64,000 nt of DNA from Pseudomonas fluorescens (GCF_902497775.2 NZ_OZ024668.1:5626326-5690325), one strand, 5' to 3'. Shown: positions 55,985 through 64,000, numbered from the stretch's first letter. The notes: generated by a model not told the origin, from the letters alone. Numbers and translations are program-made.

Positions 55985-56053
55985 TGTGGGAGGGGGCTTG
56001 CCCGAATGATGATCAATTGGTGCTTGATCGCGGGGCAAGCCCGCTCCTACAGT
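55985..56053. repeat. REP inverted pair after pckA
   Basis: One degenerate unit (GTGGGAGGGGGCTTGCCCGA) faces a standard REP unit across about 20 bases. It directly precedes the next gene's start region. Confidence 0.75.
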
Positions 56054-56081
56054 TATGATCCATCCAATACTCAGGCCCACC

Positions 56082-56510
56082 ATGTCCGAACTCCCTCAGC
56101 GCCAAGCCTATCCCCACCTGCACCCGATTCTCAGCCGCTGGCAGGACAGCGACCTCAACGGCCATATCGGCGGCTCCACGGTTTACGCCTATTTCGACAC
56201 GGCGATCCAGGCGTACCTGCTGCAACAGGCCGGGCTGGACCTGCAGGAGGGCGAGGTGGCCGGTTTCGTGGTCAGTTCGGCGGCGGATTTCTTCGCCTTG
56301 CCAGCCTTCCCCGACACGCTTGAAGTCGGCCTGCGGGTGGCGCGGCTGGCGGGCAGTTCGGTCGAGTATCAGTTGGCGCTGTTCCGGGTCGAGGACGGCC
56401 AACCCTGCGCGGCTGGCAAGGTGGTGCAGGTGTTCGTCGAGCGCAGCTCGGGGCGGCCGGCACAGTTGCCGGCCACGCTACAGGCGGCGCTGGAGCGTTT
56501 GCAAGGCTGA
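56082..56510 (+). CDS. Hotdog-fold acyl-CoA thioesterase (YbgC/FcbC type)
   Basis: Small thioesterase of 142 residues from the ATG at 56082; a frame from 56055 starts within the REP edge and is rejected. The 4-hydroxybenzoyl-CoA thioesterase-like pattern RWQDSDLNGHIGGSTVYAYF carries the catalytic aspartate region, as D-x-N-G-H. The rest follows the hotdog strand pattern (VELRVARLAGSSVEYQL-like VGLRVARLAGSSVEYQLALF). No operon partner; the response regulator behind it is on the other strand. Substrate unknown. Confidence 0.82.
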   Translation: MSELPQRQAYPHLHPILSRWQDSDLNGHIGGSTVYAYFDTAIQAYLLQQAGLDLQEGEVAGFVVSSAADFFALPAFPDTLEVGLRVARLAGSSVEYQLALFRVEDGQPCAAGKVVQVFVERSSGRPAQLPATLQAALERLQG

Positions 56511-56516
56511 GGCTGC

Positions 56517-57173
56517 TCAATCGTTGAGGCGGATGATTCCTTCGCGCACGGCGAACAGCACCAGCCCCGGCACATCGTGAATCTGCAGGCGGTGCATGAT
56601 CTGCGAGCGGTGCGCTTCGATGGTTTTCACGCTCAGGCCCAGGCCGTCGGCAATCGAACGGGTCGATTCACCCCGGGCGATCAACCGGAGGATTTCCAGC
56701 TGGCGTGCGGTGAGCTGCATCGTGGTGCTGCCGCTGGGGCGTTTGCGGCTGTGCTTCACCGCTTGGCCAATGACCATTGGCAGAACTGCTGACGACAGGT
56801 ACTGGCCGCCGTTCTTAAGGGCCTGCAAGGCCTGCTCCAGCTCCAGCACGGTGGCGCTCTTGAGCAGAAAGCCATGGGCACCCAGTTGCAGGCAGCGCAT
56901 GACGAAGTCCAGCTCCGAGCGCGACGAGAGCATCAATACGTGGCTGGAGGGCACGCGCAAAAACAGCTCGCGCAAGATCTGCTCGCTGTCGAGGGTGTCG
57001 GCGGTCATGTCCAGCAGGATGATGTCGGGCTTGAGCTTTTCGGCCAGGGCGACAGCGGTCATGCCGTCGCCTGCGTCACCGACTACGGCGTATTGTTTTT
57101 TTTGTTCGAGCAGCGCTCGCAGGCCCGCTCGAAAGAGCGGCGAGTCATCGGCAAGTAGTATTCGGCAAAGCAT
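56517..57173 (-). CDS. LuxR/NarL-type response regulator (orphan)
   Basis: Two-component regulator of 218 residues from the ATG at 57173. The receiver has D9 and D10 (LLADDSPLFR), phospho-acceptor D55 in IILLDMTAD and K105 in GFLLKSA; the usual proline after the DxM segment is absent. A LuxR helix-turn-helix occupies the last 65 residues (LTARQLEILRLIARGESTRS, then LGLSVKTIEAHRSQIM). No histidine kinase lies next to it. It is 121 bases downstream of the cheR-type gene on the same strand. Target genes unknown. Confidence 0.9.
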   Translation of the reverse strand: MLCRILLADDSPLFRAGLRALLEQKKQYAVVGDAGDGMTAVALAEKLKPDIILLDMTADTLDSEQILRELFLRVPSSHVLMLSSRSELDFVMRCLQLGAHGFLLKSATVLELEQALQALKNGGQYLSSAVLPMVIGQAVKHSRKRPSGSTTMQLTARQLEILRLIARGESTRSIADGLGLSVKTIEAHRSQIMHRLQIHDVPGLVLFAVREGIIRLND

Positions 57174-57294
57174 GGGTTCGAGCCTGTTTCGCAAAAGAAG
57201 AGGGGCGGCAGGTTTGCTCGGTCCGTATGAGCGCTGCCGCGCGGTGGCGCGATCAGTATCGGGGGCCTGCCGCAGGTCCCGGCAGCGCCGGCCA

Positions 57295-58107
57295 TCATAG
57301 GCGTTCGAACACCGAGGGCAGGATCGGCCGCAAGGGCAGGTCGAGCCCGTGGATGCTCTCGCTATGCCCGATCAGCAGCAGGCCGCCTGGGCGCAGGCGG
57401 GCCAGCAGGCGATGAACCACGCGCTGCTTCTCATCCTGACTGAAATAGGTCAGCAGATTGCGCAGAAAGATCACATCGAACAGCCCCAGGTCGCCAGGCA
57501 GTGGCTGGATCAGGTTAATCAGGCGAAACGTCAGGCGCTCGCGCAAGGAGGCCGCCATGCGCATGCGCCCGGCCATCTCGCCAACGCCGCACAGGCAGTA
57601 GCGTTGCAACCAGCCTGCGGGGAAGTAGCGGGCCTGGGCGACATCGTAGATGCCTTCGCTTGCCTGCAGCAGCAGGTTGGGGCTGACGTCGCTGGCCAGC
57701 ACGCGCCAGTCGTCGTTTACGGCGTGTTCGCTAGCAACCATGGCCAGGCTGTAGGCTTCTTCGCCAGAGGCGCAGGCAGCGCTCCAGAGCCTCAGCGGCC
57801 GGGGCATGTCGCGTAGCCACTGAGCAAGGAATTCGAAGTGACGATGTTCGCGGAAGAAGTAGCTGTCGCCGGCAATCAGCAAGTCGAGCACCCGTTGTTG
57901 TTCCGGTTGCTGATCAGGCTGCTCGATCAATTGCAGATACTGCTCGAAGGCGCTCAGTTGCAGATGCCGAAGACGCTTTCCCAGGCGCGCCGCCACGGCG
58001 GCACGACGGTCGGCTTCGAGAAACACGCCAGTGCGCTGGCTGACCAGGGTGCGAAAGCGCAGGAACTGGGCTTCGCTCAGCAACGGAGGGCGGCTGCCGG
58101 CAGGCAT
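57295..58107 (-). CDS. CheR-type protein-glutamate O-methyltransferase (orphan)
   Basis: S-adenosylmethionine-dependent methyltransferase of 270 residues that methylates chemoreceptor glutamates. The ATG at 58107 is chosen over one six codons earlier. The N-terminal helical part (FRTLVSQRTGVFLEADRRAA) is followed by the SAM site LRLWSAACASGEEAYSLAM and DVIFLRNLLTYFSQDEKQRV. No chemoreceptor or other che gene is adjacent. In pseudomonads several CheR paralogues exist and some act in signalling other than swimming. Confidence 0.9.
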   Translation of the reverse strand: MPAGSRPPLLSEAQFLRFRTLVSQRTGVFLEADRRAAVAARLGKRLRHLQLSAFEQYLQLIEQPDQQPEQQRVLDLLIAGDSYFFREHRHFEFLAQWLRDMPRPLRLWSAACASGEEAYSLAMVASEHAVNDDWRVLASDVSPNLLLQASEGIYDVAQARYFPAGWLQRYCLCGVGEMAGRMRMAASLRERLTFRLINLIQPLPGDLGLFDVIFLRNLLTYFSQDEKQRVVHRLLARLRPGGLLLIGHSESIHGLDLPLRPILPSVFERL

Positions 58108-58343
58108 CTCACACCCCTCGTGCAATGGGCAATCGGGCCGTCTTTGCGTGATAGATGCGCATTCCCTGCGTCCATTGGCTGATTGGGAATGGCCGATGAT
58201 AGCTACTGGCTATATTCGCCAGAATCGGGGTTGCCCCTAGGTCGCGGGCGGGTAGCAAGGGGAAGGGAATTCAGAGCCTGCCAGGAGTGGTCGGGGTATC
58301 GGCCTGCAGGGCTTGATCGGTAACGCGCGGGGTGGTGCAGCGA

Positions 58344-58365
58344 TCCCTGCCCGTGAGGGCAGGGA
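58344..58365. other. Perfect 9-bp hairpin downstream of the glycine-zipper gene
   Basis: TCCCTGCCC and GGGCAGGGA close a GTGA tetraloop. On the minus strand it lies 30 bases after the glycine-zipper stop, without a T tract. The rest of the roughly 290-bp gap to cheR holds no gene that I can see. Confidence 0.55.
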
Positions 58366-58394
58366 CTAGGAGTTTGGCTTAAGCCCGAAATGGC

Positions 58395-58871
58395 TTAGCG
58401 ATGACGCCAGTGCTTTTTGTGCTTGCGGTGGCCGTAGTGGTGGCCACGGTCGTAATAACGACGGTCGTCGTAGCCGCGGCGATAGCGACGGTCATCGCGG
58501 TCGTCTTCATCGGCCTTGTTGCCCATGTAGTTACCCAGCGCGCCACCAGCACCACCGCCTGCGGCTGCACCGATGTAGCTGCCGGTGGTGCCGCCCATGC
58601 TGCGGCCGACCACGTTACCGCCGGCTGCGCCCAGGGCACCACCGATTGCCGCTTCACCACGCTGGCGCTTGTCGGCACCGACCGCACTGCCGGCCGCGCC
58701 GCCAAGGCCCGCACCGATTGCACCGCCGGTGCTGCCGCCGATCGATTGACCGACCACTGAGCCGAGTACCCCACCCAATGCGCCGCCAATACCGGCTTCG
58801 GTGGTGCCACCTGCGGAGGCAACGCCGCTGAGCAGGCCAAGAGACAACAACAGAATCGAGGAGTACTTCAT
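58395..58871 (-). CDS. Glycine-zipper envelope protein with basic His/Arg/Tyr tail
   Basis: Secreted or envelope protein of 158 residues. The ATG at 58871 has GAGG eight bases upstream and starts a signal peptide (MKYSSILLLSLGLLSGVASA). The next 80 residues are Gly/Ala repeats of the glycine-zipper type (GGALGGVLGSVVGQSIGG, GAAAGGGAGGALGNYMG), expected to insert in or span a membrane as in the Rick_17kDa/OmpA-like group. The last 45 residues switch to Asp, Arg, Tyr, Lys and His (DRGHHYGHRKHKKHW), which could bind metal or anionic surfaces. Function unknown. Confidence 0.8.
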   Translation of the reverse strand: MKYSSILLLSLGLLSGVASAGGTTEAGIGGALGGVLGSVVGQSIGGSTGGAIGAGLGGAAGSAVGADKRQRGEAAIGGALGAAGGNVVGRSMGGTTGSYIGAAAGGGAGGALGNYMGNKADEDDRDDRRYRRGYDDRRYYDRGHHYGHRKHKKHWRHR

Positions 58872-58953
58872 CAAGAAAGCCTCATAGGGATGACGAGGCG
58901 ATCCTGAGGCTGGAGAGGGGGGCTGGCAAACGAAATCCGACGAGTAACACGAG

Positions 58954-59061
58954 TTGTACACAATTTTCTAAGTTACTGTTTTAGCTGTGAAACTTTATCG
59001 ATTTTCGCGTGTCTGAGCTTACTTGGAACGAGGCCCCGACAGTGATGTCAGGGCCTTTTTT
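58954..59061 (+). ncRNA. Candidate small RNA upstream of an orphan terminator
   Basis: A plus-strand terminator (59031-59061) lies where both neighbours are on the minus strand. Upstream is an AT-rich stretch with a weak -35-like TTGTAC (58954-58959). A transcript of roughly 70-90 bases ending at the terminator is therefore suspected. I recall that a small RNA named P34 is annotated beside the corresponding oxidoreductase gene in P. aeruginosa, which would fit, but this needs checking. The 5' end cannot be fixed from sequence. Confidence 0.4.
59031..59061 (+). terminator. Orphan rho-independent terminator
   Basis: AGGCCC pairs with GGGCCT, and GACA with TGTC around GTGA, followed by six T residues on the plus strand. 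No plus-strand gene precedes it within 1 kb. It lacks a T tract for the minus strand, so it does not serve the fdhF gene. Confidence 0.75.
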
Positions 59062-59084
59062 GTGCCTGTTTGCCAGCGATTCTG

Positions 59085-61421
59085 TCAGAGGATCCGGGCG
59101 TTGTCGCTGGTAGGCTGCAACTGGATCGCAACGAACTTCGAGGTCGGCGTGTGGCTGCCATCGCCAACGCTTTCCAATGGCACCAGCGGATTGACCTCCG
59201 GATAGTAGGCCGCCGCCTGGCCGGCTGGGATATCAAAGGCCAGCAGGGTGAAGCCCTTGACTCGCCGCTCGCGGCCATCGCTCCACAACGAGACGATATC
59301 GGCCTTGTCACCGGGGTGGAAACCCAGGCGGATGATGTCGGCTTCATTGGCAAACAGCACGTTGCGCTGGCCCTTGACCCCACGGTAGCGATCATCCAGG
59401 CCGTAGATAGTGGTGTTGTACTGATCGTGGGAGCGCATCGACTGCATGATCAGGTCCGGCACCTGGCCGCTGGCGCGCACGCGCTCATGCAGCAGGTCGT
59501 CCGGCAGGGCATTGGCCTTGAAGTTGGCCCGGCCGCTGGCGGTTTTCCATTGCCGTTGGCCGGCGCTGTTGCCCAGGTAGAAGCCGCCTGGGTGCTGCAG
59601 GCGCTGGTTGAAGTTCTCAAAGCCGGGGATGGTCTGGTCGATCAGGTCACGGATCCGCGCGTAGTCGGCGATCAGCCAGTTCCAGTCCACCGGTTTGGCG
59701 CCGAGGGTGGCATTGGCGATCCCGGCGATGACCGCAGGCTCCGAGCGCATCTGTCGCGACAGCGGCTGCAACTGGCCGTTGGAGGCGTGGACCATGCTGA
59801 ACGAATCTTCCACCGTCACTGCCTGCGGGCCTTCGCCTTGCAGGTCGATATCGGTGCGCCCCAGGCAAGGCAGAATCAACGCTTGCTTGCCATGCAGCAG
59901 ATGGCTGCGGTTGAGCTTGGTACTGATCTGTACGGTCAGTTCGCAGTTGCGCAGGGCCTGGGCAGTGCGTTCGGTATCCGGGGTAGCCTGGGCGAAGTTG
60001 CCGCCCAGGGCGATAAACACCTTGGCCTGGCCGTCGGCCATGGCCCGGATCGCCTCGACCGTGTTGTGGCCATTGTGCCGTGGCACCTTGAAGCCGAAGC
60101 GGCGCTCCAGGGAATCGAGCAGGGCCACCGGTGGCCGCTCGTTGATGCCCATGGTGCGGTCGCCCTGCACGTTGCTGTGGCCACGCACCGGGCACAGGCC
60201 GGCGCCTGGTACGCCGAGGTTGCCGCGCAGCAGCATCAGGTTGGATATTTCCTGGATGGTCGACACCGAATGGCGATGCTGGGTGATGCCCATGGCCCAG
60301 CACATGATGACCTTTTTGGCCTTGCAGTACATGCGCGCGGCTTGTTCGATCTCGGCCAGGGTCAGGCCCGATTGCGCGGTGATCTGCTCCCAGGAGGTGG
60401 TATCGACTGCGGCCAGGTAGGCAAGTACGTCCTGGGTGTGCTGGTTGAGAAAGTCGTGGTCGAAAATCGCCGGGGCGTTGCTGGCCTGGGCTTCACGCTC
60501 CCACTGCAAGAGAAACTTGGCCATGCCGCGCAGCAGCGCCATGTCGCCGCCCAGGGCCGGGCGGAAATAGGCCGTGTTGGTCGGGCGGTCGCCGTTGGTG
60601 AGCATTTCCAGCGGGTGCTGCGGGTGCTGGAAACGTTCCAGGCCGCGTTCCTTGAGCGGGTTGACGCACACCACCTGGGCGCCGCGCTTGACCGCTTCAC
60701 GCAGCGGTTCGAGCATGCGCGGGTGGTTGGTACCGGGGTTCTGGCCCCAGACGAAGATCGCGTCGGCGTGTTCGAAGTCGTCGAAGGTCACCGTGCCCTT
60801 GCCGACCCCGACACTTTGCCCAAGGGCCACGCCACTGGCCTCGTGGCACATGTTCGAGCAGTCGGGGAAATTATTGGTGCCGTAGGCGCGCACGAACAGC
60901 TGATACAGATAGGCCGCTTCGTTGCTGGCCCGGCCAGAGGTATAGAACTCGGCCTGGTCGGGACTTTCGAGTTGCTGCAGGTGCTCGGCGATCAGGGCGA
61001 AGGCGCCGTCCCAGTCGATGGGTTTGTAGCGGTCGGTGCTGGCGTCGTAAACCATCGGCTCGGTCAGCCGGCCCTGGTATTCGAGCCAGTAGTCGCTCTG
61101 GGCCAGCAGCGAGGTGACGCTGTGGCGAGCGAAGAACTTGGCATCCACCCGGCGCTTGGTCGCCTCCCAGTTCACTGCCTTGGCGCCGTTCTCGCAGAAC
61201 TTGACCATGCCGCTTTCCGGTGAGTCGCCCCAGGCACAGCCCGGGCAGTCAAAACCGCCGTTCTGGTTGGTCTTGAGCAGCGCGCGGATGTTCTTCAGCG
61301 CGTTGTCGCTGCCGATCCAGGCCTGGGCCACGCTACGTAGTGCGCCCCAACCACCCGCGGCGCCATTGTAGGGTTTATAGCGAGGCACAGGCTTCTGATC
61401 GGCTTGGTGATGCAGGCTCAC
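59085..61421 (-). CDS. Molybdopterin oxidoreductase, FdhF/YdeP family
   Basis: Molybdenum enzyme of 778 residues related to formate dehydrogenase alpha subunits. A GTG at 61421 with GGGAG upstream is the chosen start; it overlaps the fdhD stop by four bases. The N-terminal part has KPYNGAAGGWGALRSVAQAW and a CxxC pair (C59, C62 in GGFDCPGCAWGDSPES). The cofactor region is seen in GRASNEAAYLYQLFVRAYGT and VWGQNPGTNHPRML. YdeP-type proteins are linked to acid resistance in E. coli and their electron partner is unclear. True formate activity is not certain. Confidence 0.9.
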   Translation of the reverse strand: MSLHHQADQKPVPRYKPYNGAAGGWGALRSVAQAWIGSDNALKNIRALLKTNQNGGFDCPGCAWGDSPESGMVKFCENGAKAVNWEATKRRVDAKFFARHSVTSLLAQSDYWLEYQGRLTEPMVYDASTDRYKPIDWDGAFALIAEHLQQLESPDQAEFYTSGRASNEAAYLYQLFVRAYGTNNFPDCSNMCHEASGVALGQSVGVGKGTVTFDDFEHADAIFVWGQNPGTNHPRMLEPLREAVKRGAQVVCVNPLKERGLERFQHPQHPLEMLTNGDRPTNTAYFRPALGGDMALLRGMAKFLLQWEREAQASNAPAIFDHDFLNQHTQDVLAYLAAVDTTSWEQITAQSGLTLAEIEQAARMYCKAKKVIMCWAMGITQHRHSVSTIQEISNLMLLRGNLGVPGAGLCPVRGHSNVQGDRTMGINERPPVALLDSLERRFGFKVPRHNGHNTVEAIRAMADGQAKVFIALGGNFAQATPDTERTAQALRNCELTVQISTKLNRSHLLHGKQALILPCLGRTDIDLQGEGPQAVTVEDSFSMVHASNGQLQPLSRQMRSEPAVIAGIANATLGAKPVDWNWLIADYARIRDLIDQTIPGFENFNQRLQHPGGFYLGNSAGQRQWKTASGRANFKANALPDDLLHERVRASGQVPDLIMQSMRSHDQYNTTIYGLDDRYRGVKGQRNVLFANEADIIRLGFHPGDKADIVSLWSDGRERRVKGFTLLAFDIPAGQAAAYYPEVNPLVPLESVGDGSHTPTSKFVAIQLQPTSDNARIL

Positions 61422-62257
61422 GTTCTGTTCTCCCGCACGGGGCTGAACACCCGTGGCGCGCTGTGTTTGGGCAGGTGAATAAGGTTGAGGTTGTGCCGGC
61501 GCGCCCACTGCAGAGCCAGGCCGGTGGGCGAGGACAGGCTGACCAGGGTCTGGATGCCGGCGCGCAACACCTTTTGGATCAGTTCCAGGCTGCAGCGGCT
61601 GGTGACGATTGCCAGGCCGCCGTCGAGGCTGATGTGCTGGCGTACCAGGGCACCGATCAACTTGTCGAGGGCGTTGTGCCGACCGATGTCTTCGCGGCCC
61701 AGCAGGATCTCACCCTGATTGTTCATGAACAGTGCCGCATGCACCGCACCGCAGTGCTGGCCCAGGGGTTGGAAGGCATCCATCCGCTGACGCAAGCCTG
61801 CGAGCCATTGCGCTGGCGGCAGCGGCGCGCCCGGCAGCACGGCAAGGTCAGGTAGCGCCTGCTCCACCGCTTCCACACCGCACAAGCCACAGCCGCTGGT
61901 CCCGGCCAGTTGCCGGCGCTGGGTCTTGAGGTTCCAGAAGGCGCGGTTGGCGATCTCGACTTCGGCGTGCACGGCCGAACCACTGCTGGTGAACTTGACG
62001 TCGTAGATCTCGTTGGCCGAGGCAATGATGCCGCTGCCGATGCTGAAGCCGACGATAAAGTCTTCCAGGTCAGTGGGGCTGACCAGCATGACTGCCTGGC
62101 TGATGCCGTTGTAAGCGATCGCCAGCGCGACTTCCTCAGCCAGTGCGGTATGGGCCTGGCTGTCGTCGTCAAGGTGGCAGTAGTCGTAGATATTGCTGGC
62201 CGCGGGCGCAGTCACAAGCGGGGTGGACGCCGCACAGGCCGGGGGTTTAGTGCTCAT
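61418..62257 (-). CDS. fdhD: Formate dehydrogenase accessory sulfurtransferase FdhD
   Basis: Transfers sulfur from IscS to the molybdenum cofactor before its insertion into formate dehydrogenase-type enzymes. It has 279 residues. The sulfur-relay cysteines are C123 and C126 in GTSGCGLCGVE, which are essential in E. coli FdhD. GREDIGRHNALDKLIG and TSRCSLELIQKVLRAGIQ are further family marks. It overlaps the fdhF-type gene by four bases, so the chaperone and client are coupled. Confidence 0.93.
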   Translation of the reverse strand: MSTKPPACAASTPLVTAPAASNIYDYCHLDDDSQAHTALAEEVALAIAYNGISQAVMLVSPTDLEDFIVGFSIGSGIIASANEIYDVKFTSSGSAVHAEVEIANRAFWNLKTQRRQLAGTSGCGLCGVEAVEQALPDLAVLPGAPLPPAQWLAGLRQRMDAFQPLGQHCGAVHAALFMNNQGEILLGREDIGRHNALDKLIGALVRQHISLDGGLAIVTSRCSLELIQKVLRAGIQTLVSLSSPTGLALQWARRHNLNLIHLPKHSAPRVFSPVRENRT

Positions 62258-62352
62258 CAGCAGAGGTACCGGCGGCTGTTCAGCTTTAAGCCTAGGCTTG
62301 CGCTCGGGTATCGTCTAATCGCTAATGCTGATGCTTTGATAGACGGCGTCGA

Positions 62353-63240
62353 TCAAGCCTCGCCTTGCAGCGCTTGATATTCAGCCAGACACACCTCGGC
62401 CAGGGCCGAGCGCGGCGCCGTGCGGCGCATGATCAGGCCCAGTGGCGCCAGGGTACAGGCCTGTTCGATCGGTTGCAGGCGCAGCCGTTCGGTGAGCACT
62501 TCCAGGCCCGCCGCCAACGGCATAATGGCGCAACACAGGCCGCCGCTGACGGCCTGGGCCAACTGATGGACGGCATCGGTCTGCAGCAACAGCTGCGGGG
62601 TCAGGCCGCGGCTGTGGAAGTTGTGGTCGATCGACTGGCGAAAATGCATGCCGGCGGTGAGCAAGCCCAGCGGCAGTTCGGTCAGCTGTTGCCAGCTTAG
62701 GGGCTGGTCGTCAAAGCGGAAATGATCTGGATCATATAAAAGCCCCATGCGCGTCTCGCCCAGCGGCAGCGACTGGAAGCGTTCATGGTCGAGCCGATCG
62801 AGGTACGACACGCCCAGGTCCAGCTGGTTGCTGGTGAGCTGTTCGAGGATCTGCTCGGAGCTCAGGGCGCTGAGTTCGAAGCGCAGTTCCGGGTGCTGCT
62901 GGTGCATGCGCCGCAGCAACGGCAACGGGTCGAAGCTCGACAGTGGCACCACGCCCAGTCGCAGGGTGCCGACCAGATGACCGCGGCAGGCGGCCGCTTC
63001 GGCATTCAGGCCGTCGTAGGCGGCAATCACCGAGCGGGCCCAGGCCAGGACCCGCTCGCCCTGGGCAGTAAAGCCCTCGAAGCGCTGGCCACGGTTGACC
63101 AGGGCCAGGTCCAGCTCCTGTTCCAGGTTGCGCAAGCGCATCGACAGGGTCGGCTGGGTCACGTGGCAGCGGGCGGCGGCTTGGCCGAAGTGGCGGGTTT
63201 CATCCAGGGCGATGAGGAATTTGAGTTGTTTGATGTCCAT
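62353..63240 (-). CDS. LysR-family transcriptional regulator (OxyR-like)
   Basis: Regulator of 295 residues from the ATG at 63240. The helix-turn-helix is at the N-terminus (MDIKQLKFLIALDETRHFGQ, ARCHVTQPTLSMRLRNLEQE). The C-terminal half is the LysR effector domain; GTLRLGVVPLSSFDPLPLLR marks its start. No OxyR-type redox cysteine pair is obvious, as cysteines appear only at scattered positions. It lies 95 bases upstream of fdhD on the same strand, so it may control the fdhD-fdhF pair. Confidence 0.9.
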   Translation of the reverse strand: MDIKQLKFLIALDETRHFGQAAARCHVTQPTLSMRLRNLEQELDLALVNRGQRFEGFTAQGERVLAWARSVIAAYDGLNAEAAACRGHLVGTLRLGVVPLSSFDPLPLLRRMHQQHPELRFELSALSSEQILEQLTSNQLDLGVSYLDRLDHERFQSLPLGETRMGLLYDPDHFRFDDQPLSWQQLTELPLGLLTAGMHFRQSIDHNFHSRGLTPQLLLQTDAVHQLAQAVSGGLCCAIMPLAAGLEVLTERLRLQPIEQACTLAPLGLIMRRTAPRSALAEVCLAEYQALQGEA

Positions 63241-63324
63241 CGTCGCTCCACGGCGCAAAGCAGGCGAAGCATTCTAACCTGTCCTAGACTCCAGGCTCCG
63301 AGATTCATCACCAAGGAGAGCGGT

Positions 63325-63765
63325 ATGAGCATTTTCAGTTTCGTCAAAGAAGCAGGCGAGAAACTTATCGACCTGTTGACCCCGGGTAATGCCAATGCCA
63401 GCGAGCAGTTGAAGGAGCATGTCTCCAAGGTAGGCTTGGGCAATCCGAACATTCAGACAACTGTCGAGGGCAGCAAGGTGACGGTCACCGGCGAGGTGGC
63501 CAGCCAGGAAGAGAAGGAGAAAATCCTGCTGGCGCTGGGCAACATTGCCGGTGTGGAGTCGGTGGATGATCAGATCACTGTTACCGGGCCTCTGGTTGCC
63601 GCTGCCCGTTTTGTCGTGGTGAAGAAGGGCGACACCCTCAGTGCCATTTCCCTGGCTGTGTACGGCAACGCCAACCAGTACAACAAGATTTTCGAAGCCA
63701 ACAAGCCGCTGCTCAGCCACCCGGACAAGATCTACCCGGGCCAGACCCTGCGCATCCCTGAATAA
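63325..63765 (+). CDS. BON-LysM domain protein (Kbp/YgaU)
   Basis: Protein of 146 residues with a BON domain (about 23-88; VEGSKVTVTGEVASQEEKEK) and a C-terminal LysM domain (about 95-145; FVVVKKGDTLSAISLAVYGN, YPGQTLRIPE). No signal peptide is seen. The E. coli homologue Kbp/YgaU binds potassium and is cytoplasmic. AAGGAGAG lies before the ATG. Its stop directly abuts the stop of the convergent nucleotidase. Confidence 0.9.
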   Translation: MSIFSFVKEAGEKLIDLLTPGNANASEQLKEHVSKVGLGNPNIQTTVEGSKVTVTGEVASQEEKEKILLALGNIAGVESVDDQITVTGPLVAAARFVVVKKGDTLSAISLAVYGNANQYNKIFEANKPLLSHPDKIYPGQTLRIPE

Positions 63766-64000
63766 TCACAACCCTTCGAGCAACGCCCGGTAGTCTTCCA
63801 CTGCGGCGAACTCTTCGGTATCTCGCGGCCCTTTGCGGCTGTCCGGCTGGCGCACCGCAAGCAGGTGCGCCACACCGAAGTCGCGGGCGCTGCGCAAGAT
63901 CGACAAGGTGTCGTCGATAAACAGACTGCGTTGCGGGCTGAAGCCGATATCCGCCTGCAGGGCGCTCCAGAACTGCGGGTTCTCCTTGGGGTAGCCGTAG
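63766..64000 (-). CDS. HAD-family nucleotidase, 3' part (YrfG-like; 5' end outside window)
   Basis: The last 77 codons of a HAD hydrolase read YGYPKENPQFWSALQADIGF, then FSPQRSLFIDDTLSILRSAR and end with DYRALLEGL. The HAD motif III lysine (PKE) and motif IV aspartates (FIDDT) are present. The pattern fits the GMP/IMP nucleotidase YrfG. Only the C-terminal third is visible; the start lies beyond 64000. Convergent with the Kbp gene with no gap between the two stops. Confidence 0.85.
   Translation of the reverse strand, partial: YGYPKENPQFWSALQADIGFSPQRSLFIDDTLSILRSARDFGVAHLLAVRQPDSRKGPRDTEEFAAVEDYRALLEGL

Overview
The window looks like a chromosomal segment of a Pseudomonas putida-group bacterium. 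The genes are GC-rich, the argA, spu, ssu, tau, gshA, tex, ompR/envZ, hslR, hslO and pckA products match Pseudomonas families closely, and the intergenic spaces carry the short palindromic REP sequences typical of that group. No rRNA, tRNA, CRISPR array, phage or transposase gene is visible.

Layout. (1) 1-11318: the 3' part of argA, then a polyamine locus with two divergent gamma-glutamylpolyamine synthetase genes, the putrescine aminotransferase spuC and the spuDEFGH uptake system. (2) 11388-17934: a stand-alone RecF/OLD-like ATPase and a TriABC-type RND efflux operon with two lipoprotein adaptors. (3) 17937-42866: about 25 kb of sulfur scavenging. It holds a compact six-gene operon (two SfnB/DszC-like flavoenzymes, an LLM monooxygenase and a Met-type ABC importer), a cystine importer, D-cysteine desulfhydrase, serine acetyltransferase, a BCCT carrier, tauABCD, a heavily deleted second tauA, an OprD-type porin, the 1-Cys peroxiredoxin lsfA and ssuEADCBF. 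(4) 42969-55915: gshA with a downstream TetR gene, a thioesterase, tex, ompR-envZ (amgRS-like), rimB-rimK, hslR, a PAP2 phosphatase, hslO and pckA. (5) 56082-64000: a thioesterase, an orphan LuxR response regulator, an orphan CheR, a glycine-zipper protein, an fdhD-fdhF pair with a LysR regulator, a BON-LysM protein and the 3' end of a HAD nucleotidase resembling yrfG.

How the parts work together. Polyamines enter through SpuDEFGH and are glutamylated or transaminated. The sulfur block imports taurine, alkanesulfonates, cystine and an unidentified sulfur compound, releases sulfite or sulfide with FMNH2- or Fe(II)-dependent oxygenases, and feeds cysteine synthesis, with glutathione synthesis (gshA) next door. 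AT-rich islands with recurring short motifs lie upstream of most sulfur operons and suggest common control, CysB being the obvious candidate.

The most interesting items are the six-gene sulfur operon with unknown substrate, the tauA relic, an upstream ORF coupled to betT, a Cys-ending mini-ORF before ssuE, an orphan plus-strand terminator at 59031-59061 that suggests a small RNA, and Hfq/Crc-type A-rich motifs at polyamine genes. All functional calls come from reading the sequence and from knowledge of the families; no database search was run.
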